Origin: Antilocapra americana
Lineage: Eukaryota > Chordata > Mammalia > Artiodactyla > Antilocapridae
NCBI GenBank assembly: GCA_007570785.1
Contig: ML664161.1
Coordinates: forward strand, 18,477,856-18,541,855
Length of the DNA: 64,000 nucleotides
Direction: 5' to 3'
Shown here: piece after piece, positions 33,199 through 45,419 of the stretch
Layout of the letters: every line of letters starts with the position of its first letter
Numbering within the stretch: position 1 is the stretch's first letter
Position numbers and translations under genes: made by a program
The notes under the pieces: model-generated
Database searches by the model: none
Seen by the model: only the letters and a program-made list of their open reading frames with translations
What the model was told of the DNA's origin: nothing

Positions 33199-33248
33199 AC
33201 CCTTGGTCTCTTTAAGGAGTGATTGTCCACTAACTCCCTTGCTATTCA

Positions 33249-33349
33249 TTTGAGTAGGTTCTGGGAGTTGCTGATGGACAGGGAAACTTGGCATGCTGCA
33301 GTCCATGGGGTCACAGAGTCAGGCACAACTGAGTGACTGGACTGAACTG
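33249..33349 (+). mobile_element. BovB 3' tail fragment
   Basis: About 100 bases, TTGAGTAGGTTCTGGGAGTT to GAGTGACTGGACTGAACTGA, equal to the last part of BovB. Very short 5'-truncated insertion. Confidence 0.85.
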
Positions 33350-33351
33350 AT

Positions 33352-33837
33352 TCTCTTCAAAACACACTGTCTCAGATTTTTGCAATCAAGAGGCTAATTT
33401 GCCAAATCTTCAAGTTCTGATTCCTTTGTGCTTAATGATTCCTTCAATCTATCTCTCCTCTTTTGCATTTTACTGTAAAAAGGAGCTACAAAGCAGGCCA
33501 TACCTTCAATACTTTGCTTAGAGATGTCCCCAGCTAAATATCCAAGTTCGTCACTCACAAATCCTACCTTCCACACTACATCACAATTCAGCCAAGTTCT
33601 CTGCCACTTCATAATAAAGACTGCCTTTCTTCCAGAGTCTAATACCACCTCTCTCATTTCTGTCTGAGATCTCACCACAATCACCTTTAATGTCCATGTC
33701 TGCCAACAATCTCTTCAAGGCAATCTTGACTTTTTCTCACATTCACCTTGAAACTCTTCCAGTTTCTACCCTTGAACCAGCTGTAAAACCACTTCCACAT
33801 TTTTAGGTATTAGTTACAGCAGTGCCCCACTTTTTGC
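33352..33837 (-). mobile_element. MaLR internal region, antisense
   Basis: The sequence (CAAGAGGCTAATTTGCCAAA, TGTGCTTAATGATTCCTTCA, AATTCAGCCAAGTTCT, CAGCAGTGCCCCAC) resembles the internal region of THE1/MST-type MaLR elements, which lie in this orientation directly next to their LTR. A 96-codon minus-strand frame (33394-33684) is a remnant within it. These are non-autonomous, ERVL-related relics common to placental mammals; nothing here is functional. Confidence 0.7.
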
Positions 33838-34253
33838 AACCAAAATTTTTATTAATTTGCTTGAGCTGCCTTAACAAAGTACAACTGACTGAATGGCATA
33901 AACAAACAAATGTATTCTCTTATAATTCTGGAAGCTGGAAGTCAAAGATCAAGGTATCAGCAAAGTTGGTTTCCTCTGAGTCCTCTTTTGTTGTTTTGTA
34001 GATGGCACCCTCTTGCTGTGTCTTTACATGGTCTTTCCTCTGCCCATATACATCCCTGGTATTTCCCTATATATCCCAATCTCTTCTTGAAATAACAACA
34101 GTCAGATTGGCTTGGGGCCAATCCCAATAGTCTTATTTGAACTTAATCATCTCTTTAGCAGCTCTATCTCCAAATATAGTCATATTTTAAGATACTGAGG
34201 GCTAGGCTTTAATATATAATTTTTCTTGTGGGGGACACAGTTCAGTCCACAGC
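33838..34253 (-). mobile_element. MaLR (MST/MLT1-type) LTR, antisense
   Basis: Read left to right it is the antisense LTR: TTGCTTGAGCTGCCTTAACA, TTCTGGAAGCTGGAAGTCAA, CTCCAAATATAGTCATATTT, GGGGGACACAGTTCAGTCCA. In minus orientation it precedes the internal region at 33352-33837, so it is the 5' LTR of the relic. No 3' LTR is recognised. Confidence 0.82.
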
Positions 34254-34479
34254 GTGGGGATTAGGAGAAAATTTGGTCTAAGCTTTCTTGCCACTAAAAT
34301 GAAGAGGAAACATTGATTAATGGTAAAATTCATGAATCTTTTGAAGTGCCCAAAAAAACACAAGAGGCAAATGCAGTGCTAGAAATTTGTCTGCATTTGA
34401 TCTGGAAGCAAAGGAACTATAAGGGACATATGGGGGATAACAAAGGAAATTTGAATTATAAACAGCGTGTAGGATGATA
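34254..34479. other. Unique spacer
   Basis: Nothing recognised. Confidence 0.5.
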
Positions 34480-35169
34480 GTACTGTTCAGTTGCTCAGTC
34501 GTGTACAACTCTTTGCAACCCCATGGACTGTAGCACTCCAGGCTTCCCTGTCTATCACCAACTCCAGGAGCCTACAACAAACACATGTCCATTGAGTCAG
34601 TGATGCCATCCAGCCATCTCATCTTCTGTTGTCTCCTTTTCCTCCTGCCTTCAATCTTTCCTAGCATCAGGGTCTTTTCCAAGGAGTCAGTTCTTTGCAT
34701 CGGGTGGCCAAAGTATTGGAGTTTCAGCTTCAACATCAGTCCTTCCAATGAATATTGAGGACTAATTTCCTTTAGAATGGACTGGTTTGTTCTCCTTGCA
34801 GTTCAAGGGACTCTCAAGAGTCTTCTCCAACACCACAGTTCAAAAGCATCAATTCTTCTGCCCTCAGTTTTTTTCATACTCCAACTTTTACATCCATATA
34901 TGACTACTGGAAAAAACAGCTTTGACTAGATGGACCTTTGTTGGCAAAATAATGTCTCTGCTTTTTAATATGCTGTCTAGGTTGGTCATAACTTTTCTTC
35001 CAAAGAGCAAGTGTCTTTTAATTTCATGGTTGCAGTCACCATCTGCAGTGATTTTGGAGCCCCCCAAAATAAAGTCTGTCACTGTTTCTATTGTTTTCCC
35101 CACTTATTTGCCATGGAGTGATGGAACCAACCAGATGCCATGATCTTAGTTTTCTGAATGTTGAGCTTT

Positions 35170-35383
35170 TTTTTTNNNNNNNNNNNNNNNNNNNNNNNNN
35201 NNNNNNNNNNNNNNNNNNNNNNNNNNNNNNNNNNNNNNNNNNNNNNNNNNNNNNNNNNNNNNNNNNNNNNNNNNNCAATGGAGAAAAGACAACCTCTTTA
35301 ACAAGTGGTGTTGGGAAAACTGGACAGCCACTTGTAAAAGAATGAAACTAGATCACTTTCTAACACCATACACAAAGATAAAC
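35170..35383 (-). mobile_element. L1 insertion in BovB, mostly hidden in gap
   Basis: The left end is a T-run running into the gap, expected for a minus-strand poly(A) tail. The right end (35276-35383) is sense L1 ORF2 coding sequence (GACAACCTCTTTAACAAGTG, GAATGAAACTAGATCACTTT). Direct repeats TCTGAATGTTGAGCTTT (35153-35169 and 35384-35400), 17 of 17, flank it. Opposite orientation of the two ends suggests a 5' inversion, with the 3' body missing in the gap. Confidence 0.85.
35176..35275. other. Assembly gap, 100 N
   Basis: Exactly 100 N. The left edge is a poly(T) run and the right edge L1 ORF2, so the true gap probably contains L1 sequence of unknown, perhaps kilobase, length. Confidence 0.97.
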
Positions 35384-36060
35384 TCTGAATGTTGAGCTTT
35401 AAGCCAACTTTTTCACTCTCCTTTTTCACTTTCATCAAGAGGCTCTTTATTTCTTCTTCACTTTCTGCCATAACGGTGGTGGTGTCATCTGCCCATATCT
35501 GAAGTTATTGATATTTCTCCCAGCAATTTTGATTCCAGCTTGTGCTTCCTCCAGCCTGGCATTTCTCATGATGTATTCTGCATATAAGTTAAATAAGTAG
35601 GGTGACAATATACAGCCTTGACATACTCCTTTCCCAATTTGAAACCAGCCTGTTGTTCTATGTCTGGTCCTAACTGTTGCTTCTTGACCTACATACAGAT
35701 TTCTCAGGTGGTCAGGTGGTCTGGTAGTTCCATCTGTTTAAGAATTTTCTACAGTTTGTTGTGAACCACACAGTCAAAGGCTTTGGTGTAGTCAATAAAG
35801 CAGAAGTAGATGCTTTTCTGGAGCTCTCTTCCTTTCTCAATTATCCAACAATTGCTGGAAATTTGATCTCTGGTTTCTTTTTGCCTTTTCTAAATCCAGC
35901 TTGAACATCTGGAAGTTCATGGTTCATGTACTGTTGAAGCCTGGCTTGGAGAATTTTGAGCATTACTTTACTAGCATGTGAGATGAGTACAATTGTTCAG
36001 TAGTTTGAACATTCTTTGGCATTGCCTTTCTTTGGGATTGGAATGAAAACTGACATTTTT

Positions 36061-36930
36061 CATTACAATGAAATCAAATGAAATTTCATTCCAAATTCAA
36101 AAATTGGATAGTACCGAGTAATTGTTGATTTCTCAACAGTACTCAATAGCACTGAGTTACTGTTCATTTCTCAGTTACAGTAATGGTACATGATTGTACT
36201 AGACAATGTCCCTATACTGAGGAAATACATACTTGAGAGATATTTACAGGTAAAGTATCATGAAATCTGCAACATACTTTTGGCTCATTTGGCAAAAGAG
36301 AATGTGTGGCCAGGAGAGGGGGAGAGAGATTATCTGTGGTATGATAACAGTTGATGAATTTAAATGAAGAATATACAAATGTTCATGTAAAACAAAAAGC
36401 TTGTCAACCAGAAATCTAGGGGGCTGCTTCAGTGGACAGAAGATGGGAGCAAACTGGGACAATATTACTAAGGGTATTTACTTGCAGCAAACTCTGCCAA
36501 AATCACTGTGGTGTCTGGGTGTGTTCAGGAAACTTGAGGCAGAGAAAAATGGAATTTTAATTAGATGCAGATGTGCTGATATTCTAGCTAATGTCCTCTG
36601 AGAAGAAATTCTGGCAAATAAATGGTTCTCTGTGAGAGAGGGGAGACATAGGAGATCTCCCCAGGGAAGCAGTACCTCTCCTTCTAGGACAGGAGACATT
36701 TCAAAGACAAAGGCTTTACCAGCATGAGTGAGGAATATTGGATGTGTTGATTGAGACCAGAGATTCAGCCCAGAGGGCTAATGGAGATGGAGATGGAGTC
36801 TGGGGCTGGCTGATGACATGGTGGTTCTGGAGACTGGAGAGCAAGTAAGTGTGGCTGATGTTGAAGAGAACGTTCCTTAAGTCAGAAAAATGCTCTTAAT
36901 AGGCTTCCTTCCCTCCATCCCCAGGGAAAT

Positions 36931-36979
<49 letters not shown>

Positions 36980-37083
36980 AAGTGTGAGAGAGAGAGAGAA
37001 AGAGGCACTGAATGAATGATTGATTGGATCTGAAATAATCTTTCAGACCACAGAGTTCAGGATATTGGATTGTGTGGATGTGT
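36061..37083. other. Unique DNA with GT microsatellite
   Basis: No gene or interspersed repeat recognised. The interval contains the microsatellite at 36932-36979. Confidence 0.5.
36932..36979. repeat. GT microsatellite
   Basis: About 24 uninterrupted GT units, followed at once by a short GA run (36988-37000). Likely polymorphic. Confidence 0.98.
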
Positions 37084-37290
37084 TCTACTGCTCAGTCTTG
37101 TCCAACTCTTTGCACCCCATGAACTACAGGACTGTAGACCACCAGGCGCCTCTGTCCATGGAATTCTCCAGGTAAGAACATTGGAGTGAGTAGCCATTCC
37201 CTTCTCCAGGGGATGTGCCTGACCCTGGGATCCAACTCGTGTCTCCTACATTGCAGGTGAATTCTTTACCGCTGAACCACCAGGGAGACT
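37084..37290 (-). mobile_element. Bov-tA SINE, antisense
   Basis: From CTACTGCTCAGTCTTGTCCA to TTTACCGCTGAACCACCAGG, the full reverse complement of a Bov-tA. Confidence 0.95.
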
Positions 37291-37409
37291 GATTAAAATG
37301 CTTCAAATTAGAATTCCTAAATAAAACTCTGGAAACAATGACAATAGTGCATTGATTTTAGCAATCTTGAATGTGCAGAATGCACATTAGCTCATTTGAA
37401 TCTTGCCAA

Positions 37410-37882
37410 TTTTTAAAAAAATTAATTTATTTTTAATTGGAGGCTAATTACTTTACAATATTGTAGTGGTTTTTGCCATACATTGACGTGAATCAGCCAT
37501 GGGTGTACATGTATCCCCCATCCTGAACCTACCCTCTGACCTCCCTCCCCATCTCATCCCTCAGGGTCATCCCAGTGCACCGGTCCTGAGCACCCTGTCT
37601 CATGCATAGAACATGAGTTGGCGATCTATTTCACATATGGTAATATACATGTTTCAATGCTATTCTCTCAAATCATCCCACCCTCACCTTCTCCCACAGA
37701 GTTCAAAAGTCTATTCTTTATGTCTATGTCTCTTTTACTGTCTTGCGTATAAGGTCAGCATTACCATCTTTCTAAATTCCATATACATGCATTAATATAC
37801 TGTATTGGTATTTTCCTTTCTGACTTACTTCACTCTGTATAATAGGCTCCAGTTTCATCCACCTCATTAGAACCGATTCAAA
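37410..37882 (-). mobile_element. L1 3' end, antisense, with duplication
   Basis: Antisense ruminant L1 3' UTR (GGAGGCTAATTACTTTACAA, GTGAATCAGCCATGGGTGTA, GACTTACTTCACTCTGTATA) ending in the ORF2 C-terminus. Flanks TGAATCTTGCCAA (37397-37409) and TGAATCTCGCCAA (37883-37895) differ by one base. Confidence 0.94.
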
Positions 37883-37944
37883 TGAATCTCGCCAAAGTTT
37901 TTGACGACTACCTGGCAGAGAGTGTTCTCTTCAACTAGCATTGG

Positions 37945-38065
37945 AAGATACTGAAACGCAGAGGACCAATGACTTGCTCAAGATCACAAGATTGACTGCC
38001 ACACAGAGAAGGTCTTCCAAGACCACAGCCAGAGCTCACTCCCCTTCAGCGCTCAGCACCAATGG
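37945..38065 (-). mobile_element. MIR SINE, antisense
   Basis: GAAGATACTGAAACGCAGAG, TGACTTGCTCAAGATCACAA and a degenerate end match the reverse complement of the MIR core. Confidence 0.7.
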
Positions 38066-41000
38066 ACCAATGGACTGTGGGCCATCATCTTGTGACTTAT
38101 GTCAGCAGTGCACAGGAGAGTGGGTGTGGCTTTTTGGAGGAGAACCAGATACTTTACCATGGATTTCCCCCAACTTTCTACCAATATTTTCTTTTTAAAA
38201 ACTTGGTAGCAGAAGAAAATAATCCAAAGTGAGTGGCAGTTGGAGAATGGCTTGAGGGTGACTGAGGAGGCCTTGCCATACCACAAACAGCAATGGAAAA
38301 GAAAGGAAACTAATAAAAAAAAATTTTTTTTTTTTGCCTGAAGAAAGGCAGAAGTAAGGAGAAGCTTATTCAGCTGTCCAATAGCTGAAATACATTTACT
38401 CTTACAGTAGATGTATGTAAGAGTAAATTTCCCTCTTGCCTTAACAATAACAATTAAGTAGAAATTAATAACCTTAGGGATAGTTTAAATTCAGGGTTCT
38501 ATTTTCAAATGGAGCTCTTCTCAGGGCCCAAGGCTCAGCTCTATCATAAGAAAACTTTACTGTCAAGCAATAAGGAGACAGTATTAAAAGTACAGAGATT
38601 TTTTTCCTTATTAGAACCTTTAAAACCCACAATCATAATTATCTTTGGTGTCTTTGGCAAATAGAAAAAAAAAGGACAGATTTTAAAACTATTAATTAAT
38701 TTAGTCCAGACTCAGAGAAAGTTATTCTCATTTAAAATATAAGTAAAGATAAGGAGCAGTAAAAGTCACCCAGAATGTCAGACATAGAGCATAGATAAGA
38801 TTAATTTCATGGAATTAACCCTAGGTTCTACTGTCCCTCTTAAAGGATTGTTCTTTATCCATTCAGTGAAGATTTAACAAAACAGCAAGGAGGGAAATAT
38901 GTGAATAAAGAGCACACCATCTTCAGTGCCCATTCTTGTTGGCATGAAGGAAAATTACTGCACTAATTATATACAAAATTCTAATGGCACTAAACAAATT
39001 TAGAAAGGTATGCACTGCATCAGATAGTCATATTTTCCCTCACATTCTGCTACAAAATCATGGCAGGTTATGTAAGTCAGGGGGCATGAGACCGTGTCCA
39101 AGCTGGTTGCTTTTTTTCTGATGTTAGCACAAATTGCTGGGCATTGCTTAGATTTGTTATTTAATTAGGGGTTGCAAAGTGTATATTATAATTATTTTAT
39201 TTTTTCCCCATTTACTAACAAATAGTTCCATACAGAGAAATTTGTTTTCATTTTGTTATTCAGTGGTACAGTTCATTTAAGAAAGGCAGAAATCTACTCA
39301 ATACATCATTCTTCTGAGCCTTTAAAAATGACTAAGGCAAAATCTTTTCTATTTACTTGTTCAGATCAGACGTATGCCATATTTGTTTTGTTTCAATCAT
39401 TTGCTTAAAAAAAAATAGTCATATAAATGTTTGCCTGTGAGTGATGTTCACCAAGACACTTACCAATCCTACTTATTAAAGGAACATGCCTGATTTCGAA
39501 GTGTGCCAGATGACATGAAAAAGAGAACTGTGGGATTTCAGTAAAGACCCCAATGTTAAATTGCTTATAAAAAACCTATGAAAATCATTTGTTTAGAAAA
39601 CCAGAAGCCACATGAAAACAGAGGAGAAATTTTGAATTAATTTAAACAGTTTTATTAACATTACAAGTATCTAGCAAATAATAAAGAGACTATTTTTGCT
39701 GTTTGTCAAATCACAAAGTATCTTAATGGTATTTTTGTATGCATTTGTGCATAATTTTTCTTTTTCTTTTCTTCTTTCTTTTTAAGTTTTTAAGTTTCTT
39801 AATCTCACCAGTCTGCTTAGTCTAAGGAACAGTAGACACCTTAAAAGGTGAGACCAGTACCATTTATATAAACCTTTAAAAGACCTACATCCCTCAGGTA
39901 AAGATGTTTTACGTGCTAAAAGGAAAGATATTTGAGCTTTGTAAAGTCAGTTTTGACACAGAATAAATTCTCAATAAATATTTATTGATTGAATACAATT
40001 TAGAACTTATCGATTTTTCGTATAACATTTGGAACAAATATAGCTGCAGAAGTGTCATCATAGACATTTAGTTTTCAAGTAAACAGTTCCCTCTGTCTTT
40101 TTCCCTGTCCACTAGCCCCTGCCCACCCTATTCTTCCATCTCAATTTTATCTTTCTCTCTTAATAAAAGATACACCCTTAGGAAGGAGGAAAAAAACCAT
40201 GACCAAATGCAATTTGAGTTCTTTCCCACTTCTTACTTTCAGTTTGGTATTTTATTAAATGTTACAACTTGTCATTTTCAAGAAGGTTTAGCCAACAGTA
40301 TTCAATCTACTTCCTACCAGGTAAACCTTGCCCACTCCTTAACCCTTTGGCCATGTTATTTCTCCTATAATGCTAGAAGTAATGGAGTAGGCAGGAAGTG
40401 AAAGTAGAAGTTATATAGCTCTGTTTGCCTGTCTTTTGTTTGCTTGTCTCTAACTACCTTAAACTATTTCCTTATAATCTGTATAACATTATGGCCAAAT
40501 GGTTTCCTCTAAATGGTCCCAAAGCCAGCCCAGATATCTGTAAACCTATTATGACCTTTCTCTCATCAGTAATTGTTCATCAGTTTGTATCTGAAGAAGC
40601 CTTGTGGCCTACATGCCCACCTAAGACACAGTGAAAATAACTTGGAGCATAGTTGCAGCAGTTATCATGTATCAGGATGCTAAGGCTACCCAGATGCTCT
40701 TACTTAAGGTATTTCAGCATATTTGAATAGTGAAGTGTTTAGCACATTTTTAGAGTAATCTTTTAATTTTATTTTAATACATATCTTCTTATGTATTCCT
40801 GATCTCAGTTTTGTATCTGTTATAAAGGTGTCTTTCTTGGTGAGAAAGCCCAAGTAAGAGGCTTTATGTATGTTTGGCAGGATGTGAGAAATAGCCATTC
40901 AAATAAATAAATAAAAGATGGATAAGAAGAAAGCAAATGAAAGAAGAGAAGAAGTGGAGGAGGAAACACCAACACAAACCACATATTTGTGTTCATCAGC

Positions 41001-41706
41001 TGATTATAAATCACATTCTGTCATTTGCCAAGTGTAATGACAATGAGGAGCAGGCACCAGTGAGCAGCAAATACAGCAGTTACAAAAGAAATGATTTATT
41101 CTATATCTTTATGTGCTATGAACATCTCTTCTGTGTTATTCTCTTCCCACATACCCTTTATTGCCATTGCGTTCTCTCATAGTTAGAATTTTAATAATCA
41201 TTATGCCTGGAGTAGTTTTATGAACTGAGTGTTCAATTTATGATTGTCATGTACCATGTATTGTGGATTGTTGTGCTTTACTTGGCTCACAATCCATTAG
41301 TCTTATCTGAGCCATAGCAACCTTATAAAAAGACACAACATTAGTAGTAACAGCAAGTCTAAAAAATTGCTTTCGGTTTCATGATAATGAACACTTAGGA
41401 GAATTCCCATGTAATAGTGAAAACTTGAAAGGATTTGGTAGGAGAGGGTGAAAGGAATTAAGAGGGTGAGTGGTAGGGATGTCTTCAAAGGTTCACTTCT
41501 GGTAGAATTTGGGATTATTCTTTGATTTAAAACCACATACTATACCACCTTCCACTATTCTCCAATGTTCTTTGCAAGCTCTTTTAAATTTGTGTCTGTC
41601 ACTTATGATTATTTACCCTCAGGTAGTAAAAAAGGCAAAGGAAGCCAAGAAGCCAAAAAAGTCTCTTTGAGTCTCTCAAACTTTATCCACAAGTAACTGC
41701 TAAAGG
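38066..41706. other. Long repeat-poor AT-rich interval
   Basis: About 3.6 kb almost free of young repeats. An A9T12 run lies at 38315-38335. A short TTCTCAATAAATATTTATTG segment near 39968 may be the end of an old L2/MIR. No open frame above about 80 codons and no gene signal. Confidence 0.5.
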
Positions 41707-41770
41707 GAGGCCTGGTCTACAGCAGTCCATGGGGTCGCAGAGTCGGACTTGACTTAGCGAATGAACAACA
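41707..41770 (+). mobile_element. BovB or Bov-tA 3' tail fragment
   Basis: GGGAGGCCTGGTCTACAGCA, then CATGGGGTCGCAGAGTCGG: the terminal segment shared by BovB and Bov-tA; the GGGAGGCCTGG start favours BovB. Confidence 0.8.
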
Positions 41771-41829
41771 ACTGCTAAAATAGGTCATGCACCCAGAAAT
41801 ATGGAAAATAATAAAGTAGTGGCCCTTCA

Positions 41830-41945
41830 ACTTTTATTTTTTTGTTGTTTATTTTTTTACTTGAAGTGTAGTTGGTATACACTTTTGTGCTAATTTCAAG
41901 TTTACAGCACAGTGATTCAGTTATAACTTCTAGGTATTTTAGTTA
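41830..41945 (-). mobile_element. Short L1 3' fragment, antisense
   Basis: CTTGAAGTGTAGTTGGTATAC and TTTACAGCACAGTGATTCAG match the antisense L1 3' UTR; heavily truncated and old. Confidence 0.65.
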
Positions 41946-43061
41946 ATATTTTAGCTATTTTAACTTTGAGTTATGACTTTATTCTTTATATCTATCTTTT
42001 GTATATGTTTTCTTTTGCATCTAATATGTTACCAATGAATCTTATGTATTTGACTTATCATTAAGAAATCAATCAATAAAAAAAAGCGATTATGAGACTT
42101 CAGGGCGCAGCAACATGATGTGATGGAAACTGAACCTTTGTCCAAATTAACCATGATGAGATTCAGATCATAAGTTTATTATCTTCAGAATAAACAACCC
42201 TTGTTCTCTTGAAGTCCAAGAGTAACTTATATTACATTTATACTCATGAAAAGAGGGGAAAAGAGGCAGCTGATTGGGGGGACAATCTTTCTTGTTCTGA
42301 TTCTGGCTAGATTTGCACTGGTTTTTCTGCTTTCTTCACAGAGATTGGAATGGCAGGGAGTACATACTCTTTATAAGCTAAAAAACAGTCTTCAGCAATT
42401 GGGTTTGGCTAAGGTGGGTGCACAGACTCTCAGAGCTCTTTGAATATGTAGAAAGTGTGTTACTTAAAAATTTCCAATCTAAAAGCATTCACAAACAGGA
42501 ACTATACCAGGCTTCATACACAAAGATTTCAACTTCAATAGCATTAATGGCCTTGTGAGAGCAGGACACTTTATCTTAGTCGGATATTCACAATGTTTGT
42601 GCATAGCTCTGAGATGTTTTGCCAGAATTATTTCCCCATCATGTCCAACTAACTGTAAGAGCAATGGAATTGCTGAAAGTACTCTTAAGATGATGTAAAA
42701 AGTTTTGAAAATAAAGTAGAGCTCATCAAATATTTGAAAGTGGGTAGAGAGTGATGATCACTGCATGTGAAGGTGGAGTGAATATTTGTTCAAAGTAATC
42801 ATTCTAAAGGATAACAATGAATCGGTTAAAGAGTAGTGCCTGTGTAAGATACAATAATTAGAAAATCATTATGTAAGGGTGTGTATGTGTGGAATTCTTG
42901 AAGAGATGCTTAGGTAGCAAGTTCCAAACATTCCAAACAATAAGCAATTGTTAGGTATGTATCCTAATACATTTGTACTTATTTATTTTGTTAATGCATA
43001 ACATGCAAATACAACTATCTTTAGTCTATGTCTCAGAGAAAAATACACTTAAAGCAAGATT
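41946..43061. other. Unique DNA
   Basis: No repeat or gene recognised. Confidence 0.5.
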
Positions 43062-43073
43062 ATTTATTAATAA

Positions 43074-43290
43074 GGGCTTCCTTGGTGGCTTCGTGGTAAA
43101 GAATCCACCTGCCAATGCAGGAGACATGGATTCAATCACTGAGTGGGAAGATCCCCTGTGAAAGGAAATGGCAACCCACTCCAGTGTTCTTGCCTAGGAA
43201 ATCCCATGCACAGAGGAGCCTCGCAGGCTACAGTCCATGGGATCGCAAAAGAGTTAGACATGACTTAGGAATAAAAAACAACAATGACAA
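43074..43290 (+). mobile_element. Bov-tA SINE with 12-bp duplication
   Basis: A sense copy from GGGCTTCCTTGGTGGCTTCG to ACATGACTTAGGAATAAAAA. Exact flanks ATTTATTAATAA at 43062-43073 and 43291-43302. Confidence 0.96.
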
Positions 43291-43302
43291 ATTTATTAAT
43301 AA

Positions 43303-44639
43303 CAATGAGTGCAAACTCAGATTTCAAAAAGCCTTCTTGACAATACTTTCTTTTCCTGGAGAAAGAAAATGTCTTCTTAGATCTCGTAAGATCATCATTA
43401 GTTTTTCCTTTGTGATACAGTCAGCAAAGAGCTTATACTAGGAGTAGAAGTATCATCTCTGTCATTTCCTTATTGTCTACATGTACTTAAATAATATTCT
43501 TTTTGATCCACAGTTTATTTACAGAAAAACTTTAAAAGCCACATGTCCATTTTGAGATGGTTAACTTAAACCAAAAATATAGTCTGGAAATGTACTGAAC
43601 TGTGTATATATATACCATAGTAAATTGCAGTGTCCAGTTAGAGAGAGAGAGGATGCCACTCCATACTGCAAATTGTTCTCTTTTCCTTTAGGATATTCAG
43701 ATTAGTTACTGATATGTGTCAATTTTTATACTAAACACTAGTAAATATTAATTCCTTTTGATTTTTAAGATAAAAATATTTGTCAGTGAAAATTCTAATA
43801 ATTTCTTCCTGTATCTCAGGGAATAAACTTTTCCACTCTTAAGAGGTATGCACATCTCATTTACAGACCCTAGACTTAAAAGATCAACACAAATATCACA
43901 CATCTATCAACTTGATATTAATTCTAAAGAGGGCTAAGTTTGTACGAAATAGTAAAAGGCCATGATGATGATAAAGCCTTTGGTAAGCCTTTATTCCAGA
44001 GGTTCAAAGCTTATTTTACTTTGTGCAACATCAAAGTGTTTGGATACTGAATTATAAAGCTACTATAGGATTTTCTATAACAAAAATGATACCTGCCTTA
44101 ATATATTTTGATGTATTTAGATCTAAAACATTTTGACAACAAAAATTAAGGAAGAAAATATATGACAGATCTTAAAGTGTTGAAGGACAGATTTCATCTC
44201 CTACTTACTGGAAATTCATTATAGCTTCCACATCTAATAGTATTGTCACCTAGCAATCTTGGCTGACTCTCTTGTTAAACTAAATAAATGCTGTACAAAA
44301 TACATTAAAAATATTTTTAAAGGTGCTGATGAGATAGTAAAGGTCAAACACTAAGTGAAAGAAGAAACTCAGAGGGGAAAGCAGAACACCCTGAAGCTGG
44401 TTGAACCTCAGTGACTTTGGGTTTTAATATTCACACTATGGACAAAACATAGGACCTACTTAAAGAGGGGAATTTAATTAGGAGACCTCTGACATAAAGC
44501 CAAAGTCTCAAAGAGTTATAGCTTTAGATTAAGAGTAAAAATATAAAAACCCAAATTCCTTGGAAATGATATGAAAAATGCCCTTTTTCAAGTCTTGGTG
44601 ATGAGGAGAAGAGAAATAAATCTGAGTATCCTTAGAAAG
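43303..44639. other. Unique AT-rich DNA
   Basis: No repeat or gene recognised. Confidence 0.5.
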
Positions 44640-44800
44640 TACTCAGCTTTCTTTATGGTCCAACTCTCACATCCATACATGACTACTGGAAAAAAACATA
44701 GCTTTGACTATATGGACCTTTGTCGGCAAAGTAATGTCTCTGCTTTTTAATATGTTATCTAGGTTTGTCATAGCTTTTCTTGCAAGGAGCTGAGTATCTT
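44640..44800 (-). mobile_element. Internal BovB fragment, antisense
   Basis: CAGCTTTCTTTATGGTCCAA, CATACATGACTACTGGAAAA, then TCTCTGCTTTTTAATATG: an internal piece of BovB lacking the 3' terminus, so it is a broken remnant rather than a simple insertion. Confidence 0.88.
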
Positions 44801-45174
44801 CAGCTACTTGCCTAAGTTTGAAGTCCTACCCATACTATCTGGGTTGGCTGAAAGCCTAAAAACCAATAATTACATATAAAGAGGTACCAAGTAAGCCAGC
44901 CCACATATCTAGGACATGCAAATGTTTGGAAAAACCAACCTCAGCTACTCAGACCCAAAGATTGAACTTCTGATAAACATGAACTCAGAGTCAAAAATTA
45001 TATACTATGTGTAAAAATCAGATACCAAAAGAATCAGATCGGCAAAAGCTTCAGATTCAACTGGAAATGTCTGAAACAAATGTAAAATAAATATGTTGAT
45101 ATATTTAAAGGAATAAGGAAAAGAATATAGTTAGGAGTAAAGAGCAAGAAGCTAAAACATTTCCAAACAGCAAT
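44801..45174. other. Unique spacer
   Basis: Nothing recognised. Confidence 0.5.
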
Positions 45175-45186
45175 TTTAAAAGAACA

Positions 45187-45407
45187 TGCATGCTAAGTCG
45201 CTTCAGTCGTGTCTGACTCTGTGTGATCCTATGTACTGTAGACCACCAAAGCTCCTCTGTCTATGGACTTCTCCAGGAAAGAATACTGGATTGGTTGCCA
45301 TGATCTCCTCCAGGGAAACTTCCGAACTCAGAGATCGACCATGCGTCTCTTATGTCTCTTGCATGGGCAGACTGGTTGTTTACTACTGGTGCCACCTGGG
45401 AAGCCCC
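45187..45407 (-). mobile_element. Bov-tA SINE, antisense, with duplication
   Basis: From TGCTAAGTCGCTTCAGTCGT to GTGCCACCTGGGAAGCCCC. Flanks TTTAAAAGAACA (45175-45186) and TTTAAAAGAGCA (45408-45419) differ by one base. Confidence 0.95.
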
Positions 45408-45419
45408 TTTAAAAGAGCA

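Larger units (their letters stand above)
34480..36060 (-). mobile_element. BovB LINE, antisense, split by L1
   Basis: Left edge GTTCAGTTGCTCAGTCGTG is the BovB 3' end. The element extends into the reverse transcriptase (antisense of the YADD block near 35485, antisense of DYAKAFD near 35790) and ends at about 36060. A rearranged L1 with an assembly gap is inserted at 35170-35383. Frameshifts are frequent. Confidence 0.94.

Noticed and set aside
33394..33684. 96-codon minus frame as a host gene
   Set aside because: It lies in the internal region of a MaLR relic next to its LTR.
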